The notes below the pieces were generated by a model. The model did not search any database. It was not told where the DNA came from and saw only the letters and a list, made by a program, of their open reading frames with translations. Shown here piece by piece: positions 1-8,292 of a DNA stretch of 8,432 nucleotides. The first letter of the stretch is position 1, and every line of letters starts with the position of its first letter. The DNA comes from Burkholderiaceae bacterium (GTDB taxonomy: Bacteria; Pseudomonadota; Gammaproteobacteria; Burkholderiales; Burkholderiaceae_E). The position numbers and the translations under genes are program-made. The DNA is taken from the NCBI GenBank assembly GCA_019428955.1, contig JAHYJF010000156.1, forward strand, positions 1-8,432, given 5' to 3'.

Positions 1-248
1 GGATTCGGCGAGTGGCCGAAGACGGTGCGGTTTGCTGGCGAGCTGATGATTCCGTCGATCCTGGCCAGGAGGCTGAGCTGCGCCGCTGGCAGTTCACGGC
101 ACGGTTCGCCTGGCTGGACCTTCGTACCACGGGCGGAGACTCATTGCGGCTGGTCCTGGCCCGCAGCGCGTTCAGCGGTCAACAATGGGCTGCGTTGGGG
201 CGTTGGTTGACTTGGGTCGAACGTGATCGGGGTCCGATCGAGACTTGA
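1..248 (+). CDS. C-terminal end of a YgfX-like small protein (5' truncated by window edge)
   Basis: The reading frame is open from the left edge (first complete codon at position 3) to a TGA at 246-248, so this is the last ~81 residues of a longer gene. The GTG at 12 is probably internal. The visible part is a soluble-looking segment rich in Trp, Arg and Leu. Its pattern is a short strand region (AVCWRA), then a basic-aromatic stretch (RRWQFTARFAWLDLR), then LRLVLARSAFS..QW..LGRWL. This resembles the cytoplasmic C-terminal part of the YgfX/CptA family, small membrane proteins often encoded beside rpoE-rse-mucD genes. The two N-terminal membrane helices expected of that family would lie outside the window, so the call rests on pattern resemblance and context only. 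Being upstream of a mucD-type protease on the same strand is compatible. That the frame is coding is fairly sure; the family name is tentative. Confidence 0.5.
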   Translation, partial: IRRVAEDGAVCWRADDSVDPGQEAELRRWQFTARFAWLDLRTTGGDSLRLVLARSAFSGQQWAALGRWLTWVERDRGPIET

Positions 249-273
249 AAATTGGGCAGGGCGCCTAAACTAT
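245..273 (+). promoter_or_regulatory. weak candidate promoter upstream of mucD
   Basis: TTGAAA at 245-250 matches five of six bases of the sigma-70 -35 consensus and overlaps the stop codon of the upstream gene. Downstream, TAAACT (266-271, 15-base spacer) or AACTAT (268-273, 17-base spacer) are only partial -10 matches. No convincing sigma-E promoter (GAACTT with TCTGA at a proper spacing) was found in the 92-base gap, although mucD/degP genes are often envelope-stress controlled. The gene may instead be read through from upstream. Confidence 0.2.
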
Positions 274-331
274 GGGTCCTGATCCGGCTTGCCGCTTACT
301 CTACCGCCGCGTGCCCCGGTCAGCTTCACTT

Positions 332-335
332 GGAG
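332..335 (+). promoter_or_regulatory. ribosome binding site deciding the mucD start
   Basis: GGAG lies five bases before the ATG at 341. It selects this start over an in-frame ATG at 272, which has no comparable site and would put 23 extra residues before the signal peptide. Confidence 0.75.
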
Positions 336-340
336 AACAA

Positions 341-1816
341 ATGAAACGCTTGATTGTCTCGCTACTGCTTGGTGGACTGGCAACCCTGGGGTTCCTGGGG
401 ATGACGACCGCCACCGCCGCGCCGGTTGCGCCGGCAGTGGTTCGCGGCCTGCCCGATTTCGCCGATCTGGTCGAACGCGCGGCCCCGGCGGTGGTGAACA
501 TTCGCACCGCCGAGAAGGCGCGTTCCGACACCGGGGCAGGGCCGTCGGTACCGTTGCCCGAAGGGCTCGACGAAAACGACCCGCTGTACGAATTCTTCAA
601 GCGTTTCTTTCCACCGCGCCAGTCACCCCATCCGCGGATTCCTTCACCGGGCGGCGGCGAGGAAATTCCCCGCGGCCAGGCCTCGGGATTCATCATTTCC
701 GCTGACGGCTATATCCTGACCAACCACCACGTGGTCGACGGAGCCGATGAGATCCTGGTCACGTTGACCGACAATCGCGAGTTTCGCGGCAAGCTGGTGG
801 GATCGGACCGGCGCACCGATGTGGCGCTGGTAAAGATCGAGGCCACCAGCCTGCCGCGGCTGCCCATCGGCGATACCACCCGGTTGCGGGTGGGCGAGTG
901 GGTCCTGGCGATTGGCTCGCCGTTCGGTCTCGAGAGCACGGTTACCGCGGGCATCGTCTCGGCCAAGGGGCGCGATACCGGCGAATACCTCCCCTTCATC
1001 CAGACCGACGTTGCGGTCAACCCGGGCAATTCGGGTGGGCCGCTGCTCAACATGGCCGGTGAGGCGGTCGGGATCAATTCCCAGATCTACAGCCGCACCG
1101 GCGGATTCATGGGCATTTCGTTCGCCATTCCGATCGACGAGGCGATGCGGGTAGCCGATCAGTTGCGTACCACCGGTCGGGTGGTCAGGGGGCGCATCGG
1201 CGTGGGAATTGCCGAAGTTACCAAGGATGTTTCGGAACCGCTGGGCTTGCCCAAGGCTGCCGGGGCGGTTGTGCGTAGCGTCGATCCCAGCGGCCCCGCC
1301 GAGCGCGCCGGACTGGAAGTCGGGGACATCATCACGCGCTTCGCCGGCAAGACCATCGAGCGCTCCAGCGACCTGCCACGCATGGTTGGCAGTACCGCGC
1401 CGGGAACCAAAGCCGCGATCCAGGTTTGGCGCAAGGGGGCGTTGCGCGACCTGACGGTTACGGTCGGCGAGATGGTGTCCGACAAGACCGCCAGCCGGGC
1501 CGGCGCGCCGAGCCCCGGAACCAAACCTAAGGCGCCGGTAGCGAACAAACTCGGTCTGGTGGTTTCGGATCTCTCCGACGAACGCCGGCAGGAACTGCGG
1601 ATTCGCTCCGGAGTGCTGGTCGACAGCGTTGACGGGGCGGCGGCACAGGCGGGGATCCGGACCGGTGACGTCATCCTGGGGGTCGACAACCAGGACGTGA
1701 CCAGCGCAAAGCAGTTCAACGCCCTGGTGGCCAAGCTCGACTCGCGCAAGGCCCACGTGGCGCTGGTGCGCCGGGGCGACAGCGCGGCCTTTGTGCCGAT
1801 CCGACCGGCAAAGTAG
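341..1816 (+). CDS. mucD: periplasmic Do-family (HtrA/DegP/MucD) serine protease
   Basis: A secreted ATP-independent serine endoprotease/chaperone that degrades or holds misfolded envelope proteins. The 491-residue product starts with a signal peptide: MKR, a hydrophobic stretch to about residue 23, and a likely cleavage near Ala26 (ATA-A). The chymotrypsin-like domain spans about 38-275. Its triad is His130 (TNHHVV), Asp160 (RTDVALVKI) and Ser231 (GNSGGP), with the expected spacing. PDZ1 covers about 284-376 and PDZ2 about 402-489, separated by a Pro/Lys/Ala-rich linker near 380-400. The length suits the DegP/DegQ/MucD group. The start at 341 has a GGAG site and is followed directly by the signal peptide. 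It is preceded by a YgfX-like gene and followed by lepA; rpoE, rseA and rseB are not visible here. MucD is chosen over degP or degQ for its place before lepA, but the three names cannot be separated by sequence inspection alone. Confidence 0.93.
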   Translation: MKRLIVSLLLGGLATLGFLGMTTATAAPVAPAVVRGLPDFADLVERAAPAVVNIRTAEKARSDTGAGPSVPLPEGLDENDPLYEFFKRFFPPRQSPHPRIPSPGGGEEIPRGQASGFIISADGYILTNHHVVDGADEILVTLTDNREFRGKLVGSDRRTDVALVKIEATSLPRLPIGDTTRLRVGEWVLAIGSPFGLESTVTAGIVSAKGRDTGEYLPFIQTDVAVNPGNSGGPLLNMAGEAVGINSQIYSRTGGFMGISFAIPIDEAMRVADQLRTTGRVVRGRIGVGIAEVTKDVSEPLGLPKAAGAVVRSVDPSGPAERAGLEVGDIITRFAGKTIERSSDLPRMVGSTAPGTKAAIQVWRKGALRDLTVTVGEMVSDKTASRAGAPSPGTKPKAPVANKLGLVVSDLSDERRQELRIRSGVLVDSVDGAAAQAGIRTGDVILGVDNQDVTSAKQFNALVAKLDSRKAHVALVRRGDSAAFVPIRPAK

Positions 1817-1822
1817 GTCAGG

Positions 1823-1851
1823 TTCCGGGAATGGGGCCGATCCGGTAGAAT
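1823..1851 (+). promoter_or_regulatory. candidate sigma-70 promoter for the lepA operon
   Basis: TAGAAT at 1846-1851 matches five of six bases of the -10 consensus. With a 17-base spacer the -35 position reads TTCCGG (1823-1828), a poor match. Transcription would start near 1858, at the foot of the hairpin at 1859-1878. The position, just after the mucD stop and before lepA, is where an operon promoter would be expected. Confidence 0.35.
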
Positions 1852-1858
1852 GCAGGCT

Positions 1859-1878
1859 CGCGCCGGGCTTCCGGCGCG
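1859..1878 (+). repeat. perfect 8-bp GC inverted repeat (hairpin) between mucD and lepA
   Basis: CGCGCCGG (1859-1866), a GCTT loop (1867-1870) and CCGGCGCG (1871-1878) form a strong stem-loop in RNA. The following bases are CTTGCATTTGACA, with no run of T, so it is not a typical intrinsic terminator. It could stabilise the 3' end of mucD mRNA, attenuate read-through, or form the 5' end of the lepA leader if the -10 at 1846-1851 is used. Confidence 0.6.
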
Positions 1879-1885
1879 CTTGCAT

Positions 1886-1891
1886 TTGACA
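1886..1891 (+). promoter_or_regulatory. consensus -35 hexamer upstream of lepA
   Basis: TTGACA is a perfect sigma-70 -35 element 50 bases before the lepA start. The bases 15-18 further on (around TTAGTG and TAGTGC, 1907-1913) are poor -10 matches, so a functional promoter here is uncertain and the hexamer may be chance. Confidence 0.25.
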
Positions 1892-1941
1892 ACGGTTGCG
1901 TCCCGCTTAGTGCGCCGCAGCAATCCCGAGGCCTTGGCCGC

Positions 1942-3731
<1,790 letters not shown>

Positions 3732-3735
<4 letters not shown>

Positions 3736-4628
3736 ACTTTGCGCTGATTCTGTTCGTATTACTGGTCATAACCTTCGTGGCGTGGCTGCTCGAGCGCTTC
3801 TGGCTGCGGCCACAGCGCTTGCGGGATGCCGACGCCGCCCTGGGCGAGTTCGACCGGACCACGGCTCCTGGCCTGCTCCTGGCGCAAGGCGCGACCGCAG
3901 TAGAGCTGGAAAGGGTTGCGCTGCGCGAGAAGTATGTCAGCCAACCGGTCCTGGTCGAGTACACCGCGGGATTGTTCCCAGTGATCTTCGTAGTCTTCTT
4001 CCTGCGCTCGTTCCTCTACGAGCCCTTCAAGATCCCGTCGGGATCGATGATCCCGACCCTGCGCATCGGCGACCTGATCCTGGTCAACAAGTTCGTCTAC
4101 GGAGTGCGCCTGCCGATAGTGAACCAGAAGGTGATCGAGTTCGGTGAACCGCAGCGTGGCGACGTGGTGGTGTTCCGCTTTCCGCGGGATCCGTCGGTCG
4201 ACTACATCAAGCGGGTGGTCGGCCTGCCGGGCGATACCGTGTCATACCTGAACAAGCACCTGAGCATAAATGGCGTCGAGGTAGCCCTGGCAGCGGCGGG
4301 TGAATTCTACGATTCCGACCGCCTGAGTTACTCTGCCCAATATTCAGAAACTTTGGGAACTGTCGAGCATAAGATATTGACAGAATTGGAAAAACCGTCT
4401 TTCATCGCACCCATCGACAGGTTCCGGTTCATGGAGAATTGCCGTTACAGCACTGGCGGCGTGGTTTGTACCGTTCCGCCGGGGCACTATTTCATGATGG
4501 GCGACAATCGCGAGAACAGTTTCGATTCGCGCTTCTGGGGCTTCGTTCCGGAGCAGAACCTGGTGGGCAGGGCATTCTTCGTGTGGATGAATTTCGGCGA
4601 CCTGAGCCGGATAGGGAGGTTTCGATGA
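3732..4628 (+). CDS. lepB: signal peptidase I (leader peptidase)
   Basis: Inner-membrane serine protease of family S26 that removes signal peptides from Sec- and Tat-exported preproteins on the periplasmic side. The 298-residue protein has two N-terminal membrane helices (about 3-20 and 80-94) joined by a charged cytoplasmic loop. The catalytic Ser105 is in IPSGSMIPTL. The general-base Lys160 is in DYIKRVVGLPGD. Box E is GDNRENSFDSR (257-267). Cys237 and Cys246 flank the region before box E and could form the disulfide known from the family. A segment at about 183-235 lengthens the periplasmic domain, as in betaproteobacterial LepB as I recall it. Part of it is encoded by unusually AT-rich DNA (about 4321-4440). 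The start overlaps the lepA stop by four bases, indicating translational coupling, and the stop overlaps the next start in the same way. Confidence 0.97.
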
Positions 4629-5002
4629 ACATCGATAGAATGGACTTTACGGGCAAGGCGCAGCGTGGGTTCGGTTTCTTCAGTGTTCTCGCGATCCTGG
4701 TGCTGGTGGTCGTTCTCGGCGGCACGGCGATGAAATCGGCGCCGGCCTTGCTCGAATACGCGGCCATCCAGCGTGCGGTCAACCAGATCGCCACCGAGGG
4801 TACGGAGAGCGCGGCAGAAATCCAGAGGGCGTTCGATCGTTATGCGGCGATCGAGGACATCGAGACCATCGCAGGACGCGACCTGATCATCGCCAAGACC
4901 CAGAACGAAGCCAAGATTTCTTTTCGCTATGAGCGTCGGGTCCACATGGTCGGCCCGATTAACCTCTTGTTCGACTTCGAGGGCGACTCGGGTCAACGTT
5001 AG
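4625..5002 (+). CDS. DUF4845 family small membrane protein
   Basis: A 125-residue protein with a short basic N-terminus (KAQRGFGFF), one membrane helix at about 18-35, and a small C-terminal domain of about 90 residues ending in IDLLF-like strands (GPINLLFDFEG). It matches the DUF4845 pattern as I know it: an RG-hydrophobic start, then A.ALLEY after the helix, and a final VGPINLLFDF. This family is commonly encoded between lepB and rnc in Beta- and Gammaproteobacteria, but its function is unknown. The N-terminus recalls a type IV pilin or pseudopilin start (RGF followed by a long hydrophobic run), but the Glu at position +5 required for prepilin processing is absent. The ATG overlaps the lepB stop (ATGA) and has a strong GGGAGG site at 4614-4619. 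An alternative ATG at 4640 has no better site. The coupling with lepB suggests a membrane role, but this is not shown. Confidence 0.85.
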   Translation: MNIDRMDFTGKAQRGFGFFSVLAILVLVVVLGGTAMKSAPALLEYAAIQRAVNQIATEGTESAAEIQRAFDRYAAIEDIETIAGRDLIIAKTQNEAKISFRYERRVHMVGPINLLFDFEGDSGQR

Positions 5003-5005
5003 GAG
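5001..5005 (+). promoter_or_regulatory. ribosome binding site deciding the rnc start
   Basis: AGGAG overlaps the stop codon of the DUF4845 gene and lies five bases before the GTG at 5011. It favours that GTG over the in-frame ATG at 5044, which has no clear site, although family similarity only begins after the ATG. Confidence 0.6.
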
Positions 5006-5010
5006 CTGAT

Positions 5011-5844
5011 GTGCCGCAGGCCGAATCCGGCAGCGGGCCGGTAATGAACCTGGAACTGGTGCAGGAGAGGCTCGGCTACCAATTTGCTGACCAGTCTCTG
5101 TTGCGCCAGGCGCTGACCCACCGCAGCTTCGGTCAACCCAATAACGAACGACTTGAGTTCCTCGGCGATTCGGTGCTCAACTGCGCGGTGGCCGCGTTGC
5201 TCTACGAACATTTCAACAAGCTCGACGAGGGCGATCTGTCGCGGGTGCGTGCCAATCTGGTCCGTCAGCAAGCCCTTTTCGAAGTCGCTCAGCGCCTCGA
5301 GTTGAGCCAGCACCTGTTGCTCGGCGACGGCGAGCGCAAGAGTGGCGGTTTCCGGCGGCCGTCGATCCTGGCTGATGCCTTCGAGGCGCTGGTCGGGGCC
5401 GTCTACCTCGACGGGGGATTCGACGCGGCGCGGCGCTCCTTGCGCCTGCTATATGCCCCGGTACTTCACGATCTCGATCCCAAGACGCTCGGCAAGGACG
5501 CCAAGACGCTGCTCCAGGAATCCCTCCAGGGCAAGAAGTTGCCGTTGCCGGTGTACACGGTGGTGGCCACCCACGGCGCGGCCCACGCTCAGTTGTTCGA
5601 GCTCGAGTGCACGATCCCGAAATTTTCGATCCGGGTGCAGGGCCGGGGCGGCTCGAGAAGAGCGGCCGAACAGGAAGCGGCCAAGCGAGCGCTCGAAGCG
5701 CTGAAGGCCGCCGAGGCAGTCCCCAAGGCGCGCCGCGCCGCCCGTCGTCGGGCGAGCGCTGCGGCGGCCCCGGCTAGTCCGGAAGTCACCACCGAGAGCG
5801 CCGATGAGAAGGGCGCCCCGAGCAACGAAATGAGCAGGGGCTGA
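5011..5844 (+). CDS. rnc: ribonuclease III with C-terminal low-complexity extension
   Basis: Double-strand-specific endoribonuclease that processes the 30S rRNA precursor and cleaves structured mRNAs and sRNA duplexes, acting as an Mg2+-dependent dimer. The catalytic domain (about 15-150) carries the signature NERLEFLGDS (45-54), with Glu49 and catalytic Asp53, and the second acidic pair Asp122 and Glu125 in ADAFEALVGA. The double-stranded RNA binding domain (about 163-233) ends with GRGGSRRAAEQEAAKRAL. At 277 residues it is about 50 longer than E. coli RNase III (226). The excess is mainly a tail from about 234 to the end, first Ala/Arg-rich (KARRAARRRASAAAAP) and then acidic/polar. The GTG start at 5011 has the best ribosome site; starting at the ATG at 5044 would remove 11 residues and lose no domain. 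The stop overlaps the era start by one base (TGATG). Confidence 0.97.
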   Translation: MPQAESGSGPVMNLELVQERLGYQFADQSLLRQALTHRSFGQPNNERLEFLGDSVLNCAVAALLYEHFNKLDEGDLSRVRANLVRQQALFEVAQRLELSQHLLLGDGERKSGGFRRPSILADAFEALVGAVYLDGGFDAARRSLRLLYAPVLHDLDPKTLGKDAKTLLQESLQGKKLPLPVYTVVATHGAAHAQLFELECTIPKFSIRVQGRGGSRRAAEQEAAKRALEALKAAEAVPKARRAARRRASAAAAPASPEVTTESADEKGAPSNEMSRG

Positions 5845-6767
5845 TGACGAACGAAGTGTCAGAGGACACAACCGGGAGCGTCGCAGGCGATTTTCGCTGC
5901 GGTTACGTGGCAATAGTCGGCCGGCCGAACGTTGGCAAGTCGACCTTGCTCAATTTCCTGGTCGGCCAGAAGCTCTCGATAACATCGTCGCGACCGCAGA
6001 CTACCCGGCATCGCATTACCGGGGTGGTCAACTGCCCGGGCGCGCAACTCCTGCTGCTCGACAGCCCGGGCTACCAGACCCGCAGCGGCGGGGCGATGAA
6101 CCGGGTCCTGAACCGCACCGCCGCCCAGGTGGCGATCGACGCCGACGTGGTGGTGATGGTTTGTGACGCCGCTGGCTGGACCGCTAGTGACGAGTGGGTC
6201 GCGAAACTGGTGCCGGAGTCGACGCCGCTGATCCTGGCGATCAACAAGATCGACACCGTCAGCGACCGTTCCAAGCTTTTCGCCATCGCCGAGCGCCTGG
6301 GGGCTAGCGGCCGCTATGCCGAGATCGTGCCGATCAGCGCCAAGACCGGCAAGCAGGTTGACGTGCTGCTGGCGCAGTGTGCCGCGCGCCTCCCGGTGGC
6401 GCCGCCGGTCTATGGTCAGGACGAGTTCACCGATCGCAGCGAACGCTTCCTGGCGGCCGAACTGATCCGCGAGAAGGTGTTCCGGCTGCTCGGCGACGAA
6501 CTGCCCTATGAGAGCACCGTGGCGATCGAGAAGTTCGAGGAGTTGCCGCGTTTGTGCCGGATCTTCGCGTTCATCCTGGTGGCGCGCGAGGGTCAGAAGG
6601 CGATCGTGCTGGGAAAGGGCGGCACCCGCATCAAGCGCATCGCCAGTGAGGCGCGGGTCGATCTCGAGAAGATGCTCGGCAAGAAGGTGTACCTGGAAGT
6701 ATTTGTCAAAGTCAGGGCAGGCTGGGCGGCTAGCGAACAGAGTTTGCGGTCCTACGGTTACGAGTAG
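5844..6767 (+). CDS. era: GTPase Era, 16S rRNA-binding ribosome assembly factor
   Basis: Essential GTPase that binds the 3' end of 16S rRNA and helps mature the 30S subunit, linking ribosome assembly to growth. The 307-residue protein has G1 GRPNVGKST (26-34), the effector loop SSRPQTTR (48-55), G3 DSPGY (73-77), G4 NKID (134-137) and G5 SAK (165-167). The C-terminal KH domain (about 215-290) has the RNA-binding loop GKGG (257-260) in IVLGKGGTRIKRIASEAR, and the protein ends in the usual LRSYGY. The G3 motif has Ser where most Era proteins have Thr (DTPG); the following YQTR resembles the betaproteobacterial FQTR form. An extra ~15-residue polar N-terminus precedes the G domain. The start overlaps the rnc stop by one base and has GGGG three bases upstream. 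Pairing with rnc suits shared work on 16S rRNA. Confidence 0.97.
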   Translation: MTNEVSEDTTGSVAGDFRCGYVAIVGRPNVGKSTLLNFLVGQKLSITSSRPQTTRHRITGVVNCPGAQLLLLDSPGYQTRSGGAMNRVLNRTAAQVAIDADVVVMVCDAAGWTASDEWVAKLVPESTPLILAINKIDTVSDRSKLFAIAERLGASGRYAEIVPISAKTGKQVDVLLAQCAARLPVAPPVYGQDEFTDRSERFLAAELIREKVFRLLGDELPYESTVAIEKFEELPRLCRIFAFILVAREGQKAIVLGKGGTRIKRIASEARVDLEKMLGKKVYLEVFVKVRAGWAASEQSLRSYGYE

Positions 6768-6775
6768 CGGCAGCG

Positions 6776-7495
6776 ATGGCGGCGTCTTCCCGGATCAGCG
6801 GGGCCCTCGGTTACCTGCTGCATGCGACCCCGTACAGCGAGAGCAGCCTGGTGGTGGACCTGTTCACCCGCGAGCACGGGCGGGTCGCGGCCGTGGCCAA
6901 GGGCGCTCGCCGGCCGCGTTCCGCCTTGCGCTCGGTGCTGCTGCAGTTCCAGCCGCTGGCGCTGTCCTACTCGGGGCGCGGAGAACTGCGCACGCTGACC
7001 GGGATCGAGTGGGTCGGCGGGGTGGATTCGCCGCGGGGCCAGGGGTTGCTGTGCGCCTTCTACCTCAACGAACTGCTGATCAAGCTGCTGGCCCGCGAGG
7101 ATGCTCATCCGGGGCTGTTCGACGCCTATGCCCTGGCGCTGCGGGAGATGGCCAGTGGCACCGCGTTCGACGAGGCCTTGCGGCGTTTCGAGTGGACCCT
7201 GTTGCGTGAAACCGGCTACGCTCCGGACCTGTCGTGTGACACTGCCCAGTCGCCGATCGAGGATGAGCGGCGCTACACCTGGCAGCCGGGCGCGGGTTTT
7301 GCGCTCGTTGCTGCCGACGCCGGGGCGACGGGACTGGTGCATGGCAGCACCCTGCGTGACATCGCGGCCGGGTGCTACAGCGCCCAACGCAGCCGCCACG
7401 AGGCAAAATACCTGATGCGCTCGATCGTCGGACATCACCTTGACGGCAGCGTATTGAAGAGCCGCCAGATCCTGATCGATCTGCAGAATCTCTGA
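6776..7495 (+). CDS. recO: DNA repair protein RecO
   Basis: RecO acts in the RecF recombination pathway, where with RecR it helps load RecA onto SSB-coated single-stranded DNA and anneals complementary strands. The 239-residue protein is the usual length (E. coli 242). It has an N-terminal OB fold (about 8-82) with the family pattern GYLLHATPYSESSLVVDLFT followed by GARRPRS, and an all-helical C-terminal domain starting at FYLNELLIKLL (95-105). No four-cysteine zinc site is visible, as in the proteobacterial branch. The ATG follows the era stop after eight bases. No clear Shine-Dalgarno is present, so translation may depend on coupling to era. Confidence 0.95.
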   Translation: MAASSRISGALGYLLHATPYSESSLVVDLFTREHGRVAAVAKGARRPRSALRSVLLQFQPLALSYSGRGELRTLTGIEWVGGVDSPRGQGLLCAFYLNELLIKLLAREDAHPGLFDAYALALREMASGTAFDEALRRFEWTLLRETGYAPDLSCDTAQSPIEDERRYTWQPGAGFALVAADAGATGLVHGSTLRDIAAGCYSAQRSRHEAKYLMRSIVGHHLDGSVLKSRQILIDLQNL

Positions 7496-7533
7496 TTTTC
7501 CTGGTGCCGCGCCGCGGTGCCAACAGCGCGAGC

Positions 7534-7537
7534 GGAG
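7534..7537 (+). promoter_or_regulatory. ribosome binding site deciding the pdxJ start
   Basis: GGAG lies five bases before the ATG at 7543. It selects the start that gives the family N-terminus MIELGVNIDHVATLRQ rather than an in-frame GTG at 7504, which would add 13 unrelated residues. Confidence 0.75.
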
Positions 7538-7542
7538 CAACA

Positions 7543-8292
7543 ATGATCGAACTTGGTGTCAATATCGACCACGTCGCCACGCTGAGGCAGGCGCGGGCAA
7601 CCTACGAGCCGGACCCGATCTGGGCGGCAGTCGAAGCCCACCTCGGGGGGGCCGACGGGATCACGGTGCATCTGCGCGAGGACCGGCGCCACATCCAGGA
7701 CGAGGATGTCCGGCGGCTACGCGACCTGACCCAGATCAAGCTCAACCTGGAAATGGCAGCGACTGCCGAGATGGTTGGCATTGCCATCGGACTGCGCCCT
7801 GAAATGGCCATGCTGGTGCCCGAAGGACGCCAGGAAGTAACCACCGAAGGCGGGCTGGACATCGTGGCGCAGGAAGCGGCGCTGCGCGAGGTGATCACCC
7901 AGCTCTCCGCTGCCGGAATCCTCACCAGCGTGTTCATCGACGCCGACCTGGCGCAGGTCGAGGCCGCCGCCCGGATCGGCGCCCGGGTCTGTGAAATCCA
8001 TACCGGCCCGTACGCACACGCCTTTCGGGCACTGGGCCGGGATAGCGAGAGCCCGGCAGTGGTCGCGGAACTCGAACGGATTCGGGCTGCCGGCAACGCG
8101 ATTGGCGAGCTGGGAATGCGTTTCAACGCCGGCCACGCGCTGAACTATTTCAACGTCCAGCCGGTGGCGGCGATTGCGGGGGTGCGCGAATTGCACATCG
8201 GCCACGCGATCGTCTCCCGCGCCCTGTTCGTCGGGCTGCGCGAGGCGGTGCGGGAAATGAAGCGGCTGATGCGCGAGGGCGGTGTGCGGTGA
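7543..8292 (+). CDS. pdxJ: pyridoxine 5'-phosphate synthase PdxJ
   Basis: Cytoplasmic TIM-barrel enzyme that condenses 1-deoxy-D-xylulose 5-phosphate with 3-amino-2-oxopropyl phosphate to give pyridoxine 5'-phosphate, the last ring-forming step of the DXP-dependent vitamin B6 pathway. The 249-residue product is close to the E. coli length (243). Conserved segments are GVNIDHVATLRQAR (5-18), VHLREDRRH (42-50) with active-site His43, Arg45 and His50, NLEM with Glu70 (68-71), VPEGRQEVTTEGGLD (92-106), EIHTGPYA (151-158), NAGH with His198 (195-198) and HIGHAI (218-223). A run of seven G at 7645-7651 encodes part of Leu-Gly-Gly-Ala without disturbing the frame. The gene lies 47 bases after recO, and its stop overlaps the acpS start as GTGA. 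The pdxJ-acpS pair is common in Proteobacteria. Confidence 0.98.
   Translation: MIELGVNIDHVATLRQARATYEPDPIWAAVEAHLGGADGITVHLREDRRHIQDEDVRRLRDLTQIKLNLEMAATAEMVGIAIGLRPEMAMLVPEGRQEVTTEGGLDIVAQEAALREVITQLSAAGILTSVFIDADLAQVEAAARIGARVCEIHTGPYAHAFRALGRDSESPAVVAELERIRAAGNAIGELGMRFNAGHALNYFNVQPVAAIAGVRELHIGHAIVSRALFVGLREAVREMKRLMREGGVR

Noticed and set aside
644..1885. Long minus-strand open frame (413 codons) opposite mucD
   Set aside because: The plus strand here encodes a complete HtrA protease with all motifs. The antisense translation shows no recognisable domain, and long antisense frames are expected from strong G/C third-position bias.
4661..4735. DUF4845 protein as a type IV pseudopilin
   Set aside because: The RGF-hydrophobic start resembles a prepilin, but the glutamate at +5 is missing, no prepilin peptidase or pilus genes are nearby, and the C-terminal pattern fits DUF4845 better.
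7466..7499. Possible terminator at the recO end: CAGATC/GATCTG stem followed by TTTT
   Set aside because: The stem is only six weak base pairs with a six-base loop, lies inside the recO coding sequence, is 12 bases from the T run, and the T run is only four bases. pdxJ follows after 47 bases.
7503..7521. Short direct repeat GGTGCC (7503-7508 and 7516-7521) between recO and pdxJ
   Set aside because: Six-base repeats are expected by chance in GC-rich DNA, and no operator-like symmetry or larger repeat unit surrounds them.
6758..7543. Minus-strand open frame (261 codons) opposite recO
   Set aside because: It mirrors recO almost exactly, and its translation is Arg/Gln/Pro-rich without domain features; recO is clearly the coding strand.
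7645..7651. Run of seven G in pdxJ as a phase-variation tract
   Set aside because: It is a single short run in a GC-rich housekeeping gene, encoding ordinary Gly codons. Switching off B6 synthesis by slippage would be implausible, and one sequence cannot show length variation.
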